Shown here: in pieces, positions 6,515-12,441 of the stretch | Numbering within the stretch: the stretch's first letter is position 1 | How the letters are laid out: each line of letters opens with the position of its first letter | Source: PHAA01 sp964584415 | GTDB lineage: Bacteria; Bacillota; Syntrophomonadia; Syntrophomonadales; Syntrophomonadaceae | Length of the DNA stretch: 12,441 nucleotides | Direction of reading: 5' to 3' | Assembly (NCBI GenBank): GCA_964584415.1 | Contig: CAZOZX010000059.1 | Span: 1-12,441 of the forward strand | The notes under the pieces: model-generated | Database searches by the model: none | The model's input: only the letters and a program-made list of their open reading frames with translations | What the model was told of the DNA's origin: nothing | Translations under genes and position numbers: made by a program

Positions 6515-6520
6515 ATTATA
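6515..6520 (-). promoter_or_regulatory. Promoter -10 of the second MBL-fold gene
   Basis: A perfect TATAAT on the minus strand, within TTGGTATATAAT, 35 bases upstream of the ATG at 6480. The -35 region is poor, although a TGn element can be read with the overlapping hexamer TATATA. Confidence 0.45.
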
Positions 6521-6556
6521 TACCAACTGTTCCGATCCATCCTGTATTCGTTCCTA

Positions 6557-6602
6557 GGGAAAATAATTAGGCCCGTGCCAGCAGTACCTTGCTTTTACGG
6601 GC
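6557..6602 (-). terminator. Candidate terminator of the hydrogenase maturation operon
   Basis: About 25 bases past the aspA stop, the minus strand has GCCCGT (6602-6597) pairing with ACGGGC (6576-6571). A second short pairing, AGCA with TGCT, lies inside the loop. A U-rich tail CTAATTATTTTCC follows. The stem is interrupted, so strength is uncertain. Confidence 0.5.
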
Positions 6603-6627
6603 TTATCAGCGACATTATTAATTCTTT

Positions 6628-8010
6628 TTATCCGTTATAAGTCGCAGCCTTTTTGTAGTCAAGCAGACTATCCAGCTTGGACTTTTCTATTCCTTCTGTC
6701 TCGAGCACCACTGCTTCAATTCTGCCTGGATCGCCCTGGCACCGGTCGACGATTTGGGCAGCCCGGTCATAACCGATGTATGGAGTCAGGGCAGTTACCA
6801 TGACCAGTGATCTCTCCAGATGTTCCAGGCATTTGTCCTGGTTGGCGATTATTTTATCAATGCAACGGGTGCGGAAAAGTTTAACCGTATTCGTGAGCAG
6901 AGATAGGCTTTCCAGCAGGCTGTCAGCAATCAAAGGCAGAAAAGCATTCAATTCGAAATTACCTTGAGAGGCTGCGATAGAGATCGCGGTATCATTGGCC
7001 ATCACTTTAATCGCCACCTGGGTAACCATCTCAGGCATGACCGGATTCACTTTGCCGGGCATAATGGTACTGCCGATTTGCAGTGCGGGAAGGGTTATCT
7101 CCCCTAGTCCGCCAAGAGGTCCCGAATTCATGAGCCGCAAATCAGCGGATATTTTCATAAGATTTACAGCCAGGGCTTTTACCAAACCCGAGACCTCCAC
7201 AAAGACATCATTGTTCTGGGTGATATCCATGGGGAACTCAGCCCTGGCTAAACCTATACCGGTTAACTCCCTTAACACCTCGATGACTTTATAGGTGTAC
7301 CTGCGGTTGATATTGCTGCCCGTTCCTACAGCGGTCCCACCCAGGTTAACCTGGCGCAGCCGTTCCTCAATCTTGTATATTCGCCAGCGGTCGCGGGCGA
7401 TAGCCTGGGCATAAGCCCCGAATTCCTGGCCCAGGGTGATCGGCATCGCATCCATCAGTTCGGTCCGCCCCAGCTTATATACGTCGCTGAATTCGGCTTC
7501 CTTTTGTTGCAGCGTCTCCTGCAGATGGGCACACTCATCGCTCAGTTTACGGACCATATCAATGGCCGCAATGCGCAGAGCAGTAGGGTATACATCGTTG
7601 GTAGACTGTCCTTTGTTAACATCATCGAGGGGATGAATCACTGCATAATCCCCACATTGTCGGCCTGCTGCAAGCAGAGCCAGGTTGGCTATTACCTCAT
7701 TAACATTCATATTGGTGGAGGTGCCGGCCCCACCTTGTAAGGCATTGGTTACAAACGATGTGTCAGCCTGCCCCTCTAACACCTGATCGCAAGCCTTAAT
7801 AATCGCATCTGCTTTGCTGGCTTCCATGACATTTAATTCCCGGTGGGCGATAGCGGCTGCCTTCTTGACCTTGACCATGGCATAAATCAAGGCCAGGTTA
7901 ACGGGCTGGTTACTCACAGCAAAATTATGCAGCGCTCGCTGGGTTTGGATGCCATACAGGCAATGGTCCGATAATTCCATCATCCCGAACTTGTCTTGCT
8001 CTACCCGCAT
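6628..8010 (-). CDS. aspA: Aspartate ammonia-lyase-like protein of the hydrogenase maturation operon
   Basis: A 460-residue member of the fumarase/aspartase superfamily. Signatures are GGAGTSTNMNVNEVIAN (residues 93-109), HPLDDVNKGQSTNDVYPT (126-143) and the flexible-loop motif GSTIMPGKVNPVMPE (313-327) with the catalytic Ser314 and substrate-binding Lys320 and Asn322. HPLDD and NPVMPEMVTQV resemble aspartases more than fumarases. The expected reaction is aspartate to fumarate plus ammonium in the cytoplasm. Unusual: the GRTxLxDA motif has Glu184 (GRTELMDA), where characterised aspartases and fumarases have Gln or His near the substrate carboxylate, so specificity may differ. The start codon lies 4 bases after the hydF stop and its ribosome site GGAGGAG (8018-8024) is inside hydF, so translation is coupled. 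Its place as last gene of the maturation operon suggests it supplies ammonium or a related metabolite for H-cluster assembly; this is inference. Confidence 0.85.
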   Translation of the reverse strand: MRVEQDKFGMMELSDHCLYGIQTQRALHNFAVSNQPVNLALIYAMVKVKKAAAIAHRELNVMEASKADAIIKACDQVLEGQADTSFVTNALQGGAGTSTNMNVNEVIANLALLAAGRQCGDYAVIHPLDDVNKGQSTNDVYPTALRIAAIDMVRKLSDECAHLQETLQQKEAEFSDVYKLGRTELMDAMPITLGQEFGAYAQAIARDRWRIYKIEERLRQVNLGGTAVGTGSNINRRYTYKVIEVLRELTGIGLARAEFPMDITQNNDVFVEVSGLVKALAVNLMKISADLRLMNSGPLGGLGEITLPALQIGSTIMPGKVNPVMPEMVTQVAIKVMANDTAISIAASQGNFELNAFLPLIADSLLESLSLLTNTVKLFRTRCIDKIIANQDKCLEHLERSLVMVTALTPYIGYDRAAQIVDRCQGDPGRIEAVVLETEGIEKSKLDSLLDYKKAATYNG

Positions 8011-8014
8011 GGCC

Positions 8015-9220
8015 TTACTCCTCCAGGCACATGTGAATGTACGGAAAAGGTTCTACGCAGCGTTGCAATATCCCTTGTATATAAGCAATCAGGATGCCGT
8101 AATTGGTAATGGGAATACCCTGTTCCTGGGAACAACGCAGCCGGTATTTCATTTCCCGTTCGTTCAACATACAGCCGCCGCAATGAACTATCAACTTGTA
8201 ATGAGAAAGATCGTCAGGAAACTCGGTTCCAGAGCTAAAGACATAATTAAGTTTTTTACCGGTATACTGCTCTATCCAGCGGGGCAGTTTGACGGTTCCG
8301 ATATCATCACACTGGCGGTGGTGGGTACAACCCTCTGAAATGAGAATGGAATCATCATCCTCCAGCAGATCTACAGTCTGGGCACCTTTGACCGTCGTCT
8401 CCAGGCTGCCCTTATAACGAGCAAACAGGATCGAGAAAGAGGTTAAAAGGATATCCTTGGGAGTATCGGCCGCAACTTTGGCGAACACCTGGCTGTCAGT
8501 AATGACCAGCCTGGGTTTTTTACCCAGCTCAGTTAGGGTCCGGCGCAGCTCATGTTCCTTGACCACTATAGCAGTGGCATCAGCCTCCAAGATATCTCGA
8601 ATGGTCTGCTGCTGAGGGAGGATCAACCGGCCTTTCGGAGCGGCCTTGTCGATGGGAACCACCAAGACTACAAAATCAGATGGCTCGATCAGATCCCCGA
8701 CTATACGCAGTTTGGATTCCTGTCCAATTGACAATCCGGCTATAAGTTCTTTTAATTCATAAATGTTGATTTGCTCTTGGGCGCTGACCCAGATTTCATG
8801 TTCACCGGGCGGCGGGTTTTCTGCTACCAGGTCGGATTTATTATATACGACCGCATAACTTAGCTCCCGGCGCTGGAATTCCTTGATCAATTCCCGGTCC
8901 GCGCTGCTGAGGCCTACTGCCCCATCGATAACCAGCACCGCCACATCGGCCTTATTCAACACCTGGCGAGCTTTTTTGACTCGTAAGCGACCCAGGTCAC
9001 CTTCGTCGTCAAACCCGGGAGTATCGATGATCATCACGGGCCCCAGCGGCAGCAGTTCCATGGCTTTATAGACCGGATCGGTGGTAGTACCTTTTATATC
9101 TGAAACGATGGCAATATTTTGCCCGGTCACAGCATTGACAAGGCTGGATTTACCAGCATTGCGCTGCCCGAAAAAGGCTATATGGACTCGTTCTGAGGCG
9201 GGGGTTGCATTTAAACTCAT
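8015..9220 (-). CDS. hydF: [FeFe]-hydrogenase maturation GTPase HydF
   Basis: Scaffold on which the two-iron subcluster is built before transfer to the apo-hydrogenase. The 401-residue protein has the GTPase domain first: P-loop GQRNAGKS (18-25), GTTTDP switch region (44-49), DTPG (66-69) and NKSD (127-130). A dimerisation domain follows, and the C-terminal FeS-binding domain carries the HydF pattern: Cys298 and His300 in EGCTHHRQCDDIG, then His346, Cys347 and Cys350 in VHCGGCM. Start: ATG at 9220 with GGGGAGG (9229-9235) 8 bases ahead. It begins 17 bases after the hydG stop and ends 4 bases before the aspA-like gene, so it is within one operon. All expected motifs are present. Confidence 0.96.
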   Translation of the reverse strand: MSLNATPASERVHIAFFGQRNAGKSSLVNAVTGQNIAIVSDIKGTTTDPVYKAMELLPLGPVMIIDTPGFDDEGDLGRLRVKKARQVLNKADVAVLVIDGAVGLSSADRELIKEFQRRELSYAVVYNKSDLVAENPPPGEHEIWVSAQEQINIYELKELIAGLSIGQESKLRIVGDLIEPSDFVVLVVPIDKAAPKGRLILPQQQTIRDILEADATAIVVKEHELRRTLTELGKKPRLVITDSQVFAKVAADTPKDILLTSFSILFARYKGSLETTVKGAQTVDLLEDDDSILISEGCTHHRQCDDIGTVKLPRWIEQYTGKKLNYVFSSGTEFPDDLSHYKLIVHCGGCMLNEREMKYRLRCSQEQGIPITNYGILIAYIQGILQRCVEPFPYIHMCLEE

Positions 9221-9237
9221 AGATCAGACCTCCCCTA

Positions 9238-10656
9238 CTAGAATCTGAAATCACGGCTGCCGTTTTCGATAGCGGTCAGGTTGTTCATGGCTATCGTCCT
9301 AACCTTTTCTTTGGGAATATTGGCCAGTTCATCCCAGATCAATCTTTCGCCCACCTGCCTGGTATCCGGGGCAGCATAATCCACCAGGTACTCCTTCAGA
9401 GTCATCAAGGCATTAGGATGGCAGCAGTTTTGAATCTGGCCGTTTTTGCATAACTGCATAAAGCGATCCCCGGTCCTGCCTAATCGGTAGCAAGCGGTAC
9501 AGAAACTGGGAATGTACCCCATGTCCATTAGCCAGTGAACCACCTGATCGAGATTCCTGGTGTCATTCACCTCAAACTGGGCGGTGTTCTCCTCCTCCGG
9601 CTCAGGTTCCACATAACCACCCACGCTGGTTCTGGAGCCGCCGCTGATTTGGGAAACACCCAGGTGCAGCACCCGCTCCCGGCACTTCTTGCTTTCCCGG
9701 GTTGACACGATCATGCCGGTATAGGGAACCGATATACGGATACAGGCCACGATTTTAGCGAAGGTATCATCATTTATGCCATTAGTGAATGAATCAGCGT
9801 CGATATCATCCGCGGAGCGAATCCGGGGGACACTGATGGTGTGAGGACCTACCCCCATGTATGCTTCCAGGTGCTCGGCGTGCATCAACAGGGCGGCGAA
9901 CTCATAGCGATATTTCTCCAAACCGAACAAAACTCCCAGACCAACATCATCAATTCCACCCTGCATGGCCCGGTCCATGGCTTCAGTATGGTAGGCATAG
10001 TTGTGCTTGGGCCCGGTAGGGTGCAGATTCTCGTAGCTTTCCTTGTGGTAGGTCTCCTGGAAGAGAATGTAGGTACCAATTCCAGCGTCTTTTAACCTGG
10101 TGTAATTCTCTACTGTGGTGGCGGCAATATTGACATTAACCCGGCGGATGGCGCCGTTTTTGTGTTTAATGCTGTAGATGGTATTGATACTCTCCAATAT
10201 ATACTCGATGGGATTCATGGTTGGGTGCTCCCCAGCCTCCAGAGCCAAGCGCTTGTGACCCATATCCTGCAGGGCAATCACCTCGCGGCGTATTTCATCC
10301 TGGGTCAATTTCTTGCGGGTAATGGTCTTGTTTTTGGCATGGTAGGGACAGTAGACGCAGCCATTAATACAGTAATTGGACAGGTACAGGGGGGCAAACA
10401 TTACGATGCGATTACCGTAAAAGTCTTTCTTGATTTGTTCGGCTAGCCTGTAAATCTCCTGGTTCTTCTCCTCGATATCGCAGTCGAGCAGAACGGCGGC
10501 CTCCCGGTGATTCAATCCTTTGCGCAATTCAGCTTTGGCCAGGATGCCGTCAATGAGGTCTGCATTGCTTTTGTTCCGGTGAGCGTACGCCAAGGTTTCC
10601 ATAGCCTCCTGGTGGGAAATGAATTCCTCGGCATGGGGTGACATAGGATCGTACAT
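9238..10656 (-). CDS. hydG: [FeFe]-hydrogenase maturation radical SAM protein HydG (tyrosine lyase)
   Basis: Radical SAM enzyme that splits tyrosine to p-cresol and dehydroglycine and converts the latter to the CO and cyanide ligands, delivered on an iron-cysteine complex. The 472-residue protein has the radical SAM cluster motif CINGCVYC with Cys96, Cys100 and Cys103, a TIM-barrel core, and the C-terminal auxiliary-cluster motif of HydG: Cys386 and Cys389 in FCTACYRLGRTGDRF, then Cys412 in QNCCHPNA, the CX2CX22C spacing. This second cluster separates HydG from ThiH. Start: ATG at 10656 with AAGGGAG (10665-10671) 8 bases ahead. It follows hydE after a 65-base gap in which no promoter or hairpin is evident. 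Confidence 0.97.
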   Translation of the reverse strand: MYDPMSPHAEEFISHQEAMETLAYAHRNKSNADLIDGILAKAELRKGLNHREAAVLLDCDIEEKNQEIYRLAEQIKKDFYGNRIVMFAPLYLSNYCINGCVYCPYHAKNKTITRKKLTQDEIRREVIALQDMGHKRLALEAGEHPTMNPIEYILESINTIYSIKHKNGAIRRVNVNIAATTVENYTRLKDAGIGTYILFQETYHKESYENLHPTGPKHNYAYHTEAMDRAMQGGIDDVGLGVLFGLEKYRYEFAALLMHAEHLEAYMGVGPHTISVPRIRSADDIDADSFTNGINDDTFAKIVACIRISVPYTGMIVSTRESKKCRERVLHLGVSQISGGSRTSVGGYVEPEPEEENTAQFEVNDTRNLDQVVHWLMDMGYIPSFCTACYRLGRTGDRFMQLCKNGQIQNCCHPNALMTLKEYLVDYAAPDTRQVGERLIWDELANIPKEKVRTIAMNNLTAIENGSRDFRF

Positions 10657-10721
10657 ATTTCTCTCTCCCTTCTTATACAGGTCAGGAATGCGCTTCCTTT
10701 CCCTTTAGCAAAATGGGCCGC

Positions 10722-11765
10722 CTATGCGGTTGGTTGGTAATCTCCACGGTCGACCGTAATGCTATAGCCGATGGCCTGCAACCGTCCCTGCAAGTTTTCC
10801 AGTCCTTCGGCAGCCTCGTCTCCCGTACAGATTTTATTGTCATAGAGCAAGTATTTGCTCCGGACTTCAGTTGGTGAAAGATTAGGCATAACTACATTGG
10901 CCCCGGCCAAAATCCCCATTTCCCGTCCCTCCGGGTGAATGGTTCCCAGAGCGGTTGTGGAAGGCATAAGCACCCTGGGCAGCATCAGTCGCAGCACTCC
11001 CACTAAAAACAGGGTCAGTTCAAAGCTCCCCGCTGGATACTGGGCAAAACAGGTATCGTGGTGGGGGATGAAAGGTCCGATACCAACCATATGGGGCTGA
11101 AGACTGTGTATAAACAACAAGTCCTCGACCAGGTTGGCAGTGGTTTGATAGGGTGACCCGACCATAAAGCCACAGCCCACCTGAAAACCGATCTGTTTTA
11201 GATCAAATAGACATTCTTTGCGGTCGGGCAAAGACATAGACAGCGGATGGAGTCGTTGGTAATGCTCCTCGCTGGCGGTTTCATGGCGCAAAAGGTAGCG
11301 GTCGGCACCGGCGTGGTGATAAGCCCGGTAGCTCGAATAATCTCTTTCCCCAAGGGACAGGGTCACGGCACAATCCGGATGGCCTTTTTTAATCGAGCTG
11401 ATCAGGTCACAGAGACGTTCATCGGTATAGAACGGATCATCACCGCCCTGAAGAACAAAGGTGCGAAAGCCCAAATCATAACCAATCTCGCAGCAGTCCA
11501 ACACTTCTTCCCGGCTTAAGCGGTAGCGCTGCGCATTCCGGTTGCTCCTGCGAATGCCGCAATAATAGCAGTCATTTTTGCAATAGTTGGTCAGTTCGAT
11601 AAGCCCGCGGATATAAATATTTTTGCCGAATCGCTGGTTTTGGATGCTTGCCGCCTTGTCAAACAAATAGCCATCCACCTCAGCATTGCGGTTAGAGAGA
11701 AGCAGAGCAAATTCCGCTTTGCTAAGTATATGCTGCTGTTCCAGTTTATCGATCAGTATCTTCAT
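10722..11765 (-). CDS. hydE: [FeFe]-hydrogenase maturation radical SAM protein HydE
   Basis: Radical SAM enzyme that acts on the mononuclear iron-CO-CN-cysteine product of HydG on the way to the two-iron cluster. The protein has the cluster motif NYCKNDCYYCGIRR with Cys62, Cys66 and Cys69, then FRTFVLQGGDDP, VTLSLGE, ADRYLLRHET, MVGIGPFIPH and TTALGTIHPEGRE, a series typical of HydE. Relatives such as BioB and PylB share the fold, but the operon decides. The extra C-terminal Cys trio of the Thermotoga enzyme, which is not general in the family, is missing. Start: ATG at 11765 gives 347 residues, matching the usual length. ATGs at 11798 and 11771 are possible; none has a strong Shine-Dalgarno. 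It overlaps the end of the upstream regulator gene by 20 bases, indicating coupled translation. Confidence 0.94.
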   Translation of the reverse strand: MKILIDKLEQQHILSKAEFALLLSNRNAEVDGYLFDKAASIQNQRFGKNIYIRGLIELTNYCKNDCYYCGIRRSNRNAQRYRLSREEVLDCCEIGYDLGFRTFVLQGGDDPFYTDERLCDLISSIKKGHPDCAVTLSLGERDYSSYRAYHHAGADRYLLRHETASEEHYQRLHPLSMSLPDRKECLFDLKQIGFQVGCGFMVGSPYQTTANLVEDLLFIHSLQPHMVGIGPFIPHHDTCFAQYPAGSFELTLFLVGVLRLMLPRVLMPSTTALGTIHPEGREMGILAGANVVMPNLSPTEVRSKYLLYDNKICTGDEAAEGLENLQGRLQAIGYSITVDRGDYQPTA

Positions 11766-12030
11766 TGCCATCGCCGCTTTTCTGCGAATGTTTGGCATAT
11801 ACCGCCTTGGAATTCACCCCGGGGAGCATACCCAGTTTGCCAGCCATTGAACTGATTACATCAGCCGGCGCATCCACAGCTATACTTATTATGTTGATTT
11901 GTCTCTTCTGATAAGGAAGCCCCATTCGACCGATGATGTAGTTCTTGTATTGATGAAGAATACTGTTGAGTTTATCGACTGAACTTTCATCCTCCACTAC
12001 TATTCCGATCAAAGCCACTCTGGTTTCCAT
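11746..12030 (-). CDS. TM1266-family iron-only hydrogenase system putative regulator
   Basis: A 94-residue protein that starts METRVALIGIVVEDESSVDKLN and runs through NYIIGRMGLPY, INIISIAVDAPADVISSMAGKLGMLPGV and NSKAVYAK in separate segments. This is the alternating beta-alpha pattern of the small ferredoxin-like domain proteins called TM1266-type 'iron-only hydrogenase system regulator', which resemble the NikR C-terminal or ACT domain. No DNA-binding domain is visible, so regulation of transcription is not demonstrated; effector sensing or partner binding is equally possible. Start: ATG at 12030 with a weak GGCGGGTG element 5 bases ahead. The TTG at 12084 lies inside the leader terminator and is rejected. 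It is the first gene of the maturation operon and overlaps hydE by 20 bases. Confidence 0.85.
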   Translation of the reverse strand: METRVALIGIVVEDESSVDKLNSILHQYKNYIIGRMGLPYQKRQINIISIAVDAPADVISSMAGKLGMLPGVNSKAVYAKHSQKSGDGNEDTDR

Positions 12031-12196
12031 TACAACACCCGCCGTAAAAAATATAAATGCGCCCTGCATGGCAAGGCGCACCAAAATACGCTGAACTACT
12101 GGCTGCCTTCCACCTCAGAAACTTCTTCGCGTGTCAGATCAAATATGTATGCTTCGTTAAGAGAACCGATCTCATATCTCAGCTGAACTTTTTCCT
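12031..12196 (-). promoter_or_regulatory. Leader RNA of the hydrogenase maturation operon, probable attenuation element
   Basis: About 165 nt of untranslated leader from the predicted transcription start to the first gene. GGAAGGC (12111-12105) can pair with GCCTTGCC (12077-12070) with one bulged base. That would use up the 5' arm of the terminator hairpin and act as antiterminator. Short pairings AGATC/GATCT and GAGA/TCTC lie further upstream. No known riboswitch class is recognised. The ligand or protein that would decide between the folds is unknown. Confidence 0.5.
12046..12080 (-). terminator. Intrinsic terminator in the hydrogenase operon leader (attenuator)
   Basis: On the minus strand TGCGCCTTGC pairs with GCAGGGCGCA (one G-U pair, 10-bp stem) around a CAU loop, followed by the U-tract UUUAUAUUUUUU (12057-12046). 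It ends only 16 bases before the first start codon of the operon. No other minus-strand gene lies upstream in the window, so this is best read as a regulated attenuator in the operon leader, unless a small gene in the leader owns it. Confidence 0.75.
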
Positions 12197-12203
12197 GAAT
12201 ACA
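12096..12203 (-). other. Open frame in the operon leader without a standard start codon
   Basis: After an in-frame TAG at 12206-12204, 35 codons are open up to TAG at 12098-12096. The predicted peptide includes KVQLRYEIGSLNEAYIFD and ends EEVSEVEGSQ, which looks protein-like. There is no in-frame ATG, GTG or TTG early in it; CTG at 12182 is preceded by AGGA at 10-base spacing. It could be a small regulatory gene with a rare start, the remnant of a gene, or chance. Confidence 0.2.
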
Positions 12204-12231
12204 CTATTGCATTTTGTGAATTAAATATCAA
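12203..12231 (-). promoter_or_regulatory. Promoter of the hydrogenase maturation operon
   Basis: On the minus strand TTGATA (12231-12226) is followed after 17 bases by AATAGT (12208-12203), and a TGn element (TGC) sits directly before the -10. Transcription would begin near 12196. Confidence 0.5.
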
Positions 12232-12291
12232 GAGGAATTTTTTATATTAGATATAGATTTAGATGAGACGCTTTAAACAGTCAGGGAAGTA

Positions 12292-12297
12292 TATAAT
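12292..12297 (+). promoter_or_regulatory. Candidate -10 of the topB promoter
   Basis: A perfect TATAAT on the plus strand, about 105 bases before the ATG at 12403. The -35 region is weak. It is divergent from the hydrogenase operon promoter. Confidence 0.35.
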
Positions 12298-12348
12298 TGG
12301 GGGAAGGGTCTACTCAGGTAGGGAGGACAATTCAACGGCTATGGAGAA

Positions 12349-12364
12349 AATTATGGCCATAATT
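12349..12364. promoter_or_regulatory. Perfect 16-bp palindrome upstream of topB
   Basis: AATTATGGCCATAATT is an exact palindrome with no spacer, 38 bases before the topB ATG and downstream of its likely promoter. The size fits an operator for a dimeric repressor. The protein that binds it is unknown. Confidence 0.4.
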
Positions 12365-12402
12365 AATTTATACTACTGATTGATCATCCACTGGAGGTAA
12401 AA

Positions 12403-12441
12403 ATGAAATCTTTAGTGCTGGCGGAAAAGCCCAGTGTAGCC
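12403..12441 (+). CDS. topB: DNA topoisomerase III, N-terminal end, 3' truncated by the window
   Basis: Only 13 codons are visible: MKSLVLAEKPSVA. LVLAEKPSVA is the conserved first strand and motif of the Toprim domain in topoisomerase III, whose acidic residue (Glu8 here) takes part in metal-dependent DNA cleavage. Other type IA topoisomerases have related but different N-termini. GGAGG (12393-12397) sits 5 bases before the ATG, supporting the start. It is divergent from the hydrogenase maturation operon, and no functional link is implied. Confidence 0.8.
   Translation, partial: MKSLVLAEKPSVA

Noticed and set aside
10657..10721. Possible extra promoter or terminator between hydE and hydG
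   Set aside because: The 65-base gap shows only the hydG ribosome site; no hairpin or promoter pair was found.
12031..12084. N-terminal extension of the TM1266-type protein from TTG 12084
   Set aside because: It would translate the leader terminator hairpin and U-tract; the family starts at the ATG 12030 position.
12198..12215. ATG-CAA-TAG followed by an open frame, suggesting pyrrolysine or stop read-through
   Set aside because: The ATG and TAG lie within the spacer and -10 of a good promoter for the hyd operon, there is no ribosome site, and no pyl genes are seen.
12341..12379. Possible leader peptide MEKIMAIINLYY before topB
   Set aside because: The nearest GGGAGG is 14 bases from the ATG, too far, and the frame overlaps the palindrome; no attenuator hairpin follows.

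Overview
The window looks like part of the chromosome of an anaerobic, moderate-GC Firmicute that oxidises fatty acids and handles hydrogen. A Syntrophomonas-like organism is the best guess. The basis is Gram-positive-style Shine-Dalgarno sequences, several beta-oxidation genes (two crotonases and an acyl-CoA dehydrogenase) and a complete set of [FeFe]-hydrogenase maturation genes. The taxonomy is inferred from gene content and was not checked by a search.

Left region (1-3429): beta-oxidation. The window opens inside the 3' end of a plus-strand crotonase. It converges, across a strong bidirectional hairpin, on a minus-strand acyl-CoA dehydrogenase with its catalytic Glu. Upstream of that gene are a MarR-family regulator and a second crotonase with an altered active site. 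The marR and crotonase promoters are well formed. Both carry inverted repeats, and the two regions share a TAGTTG...TTAATT-type motif, so local control by this MarR protein is plausible. The 355-base gap 3075-3429 also holds hairpins and an IS-end-like stretch with no assigned function.

Middle region (3430-6480): two minus-strand metallo-beta-lactamase-fold hydrolases flank one plus-strand DUF2889-type gene. Neither hydrolase can be assigned a substrate. The second has Glu where the family normally has its bridging metal Asp.

Right region (6557-12231): one minus-strand operon for H-cluster assembly, in transcription order TM1266-type regulator, hydE, hydG, hydF and an aspartase-like lyase (aspA), ending in a candidate terminator. 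HydG makes CO and cyanide from tyrosine, HydE processes the mononuclear iron precursor, and HydF is the GTPase scaffold. The aspartase starts 4 bases after hydF and its ribosome-binding site lies inside hydF, so it appears dedicated to the pathway, perhaps as a source of ammonium for the dithiomethylamine bridge. It carries Glu at a substrate-binding position that is His or Gln in known aspartases and fumarases. No hydrogenase structural gene is present. The operon begins with a promoter and a leader of about 165 nt that ends in a strong intrinsic terminator just before the first gene. A competing pairing is possible, so transcription attenuation is likely. This leader and the lyase are the most interesting items in the window.

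Far right: a divergent gene begins at 12403. Its first 13 codons match the N-terminus of DNA topoisomerase III, and a perfect 16-bp palindrome lies upstream of it.

Starts were re-chosen for most genes from the Shine-Dalgarno position. No tRNA, rRNA, CRISPR array or complete mobile element was seen.
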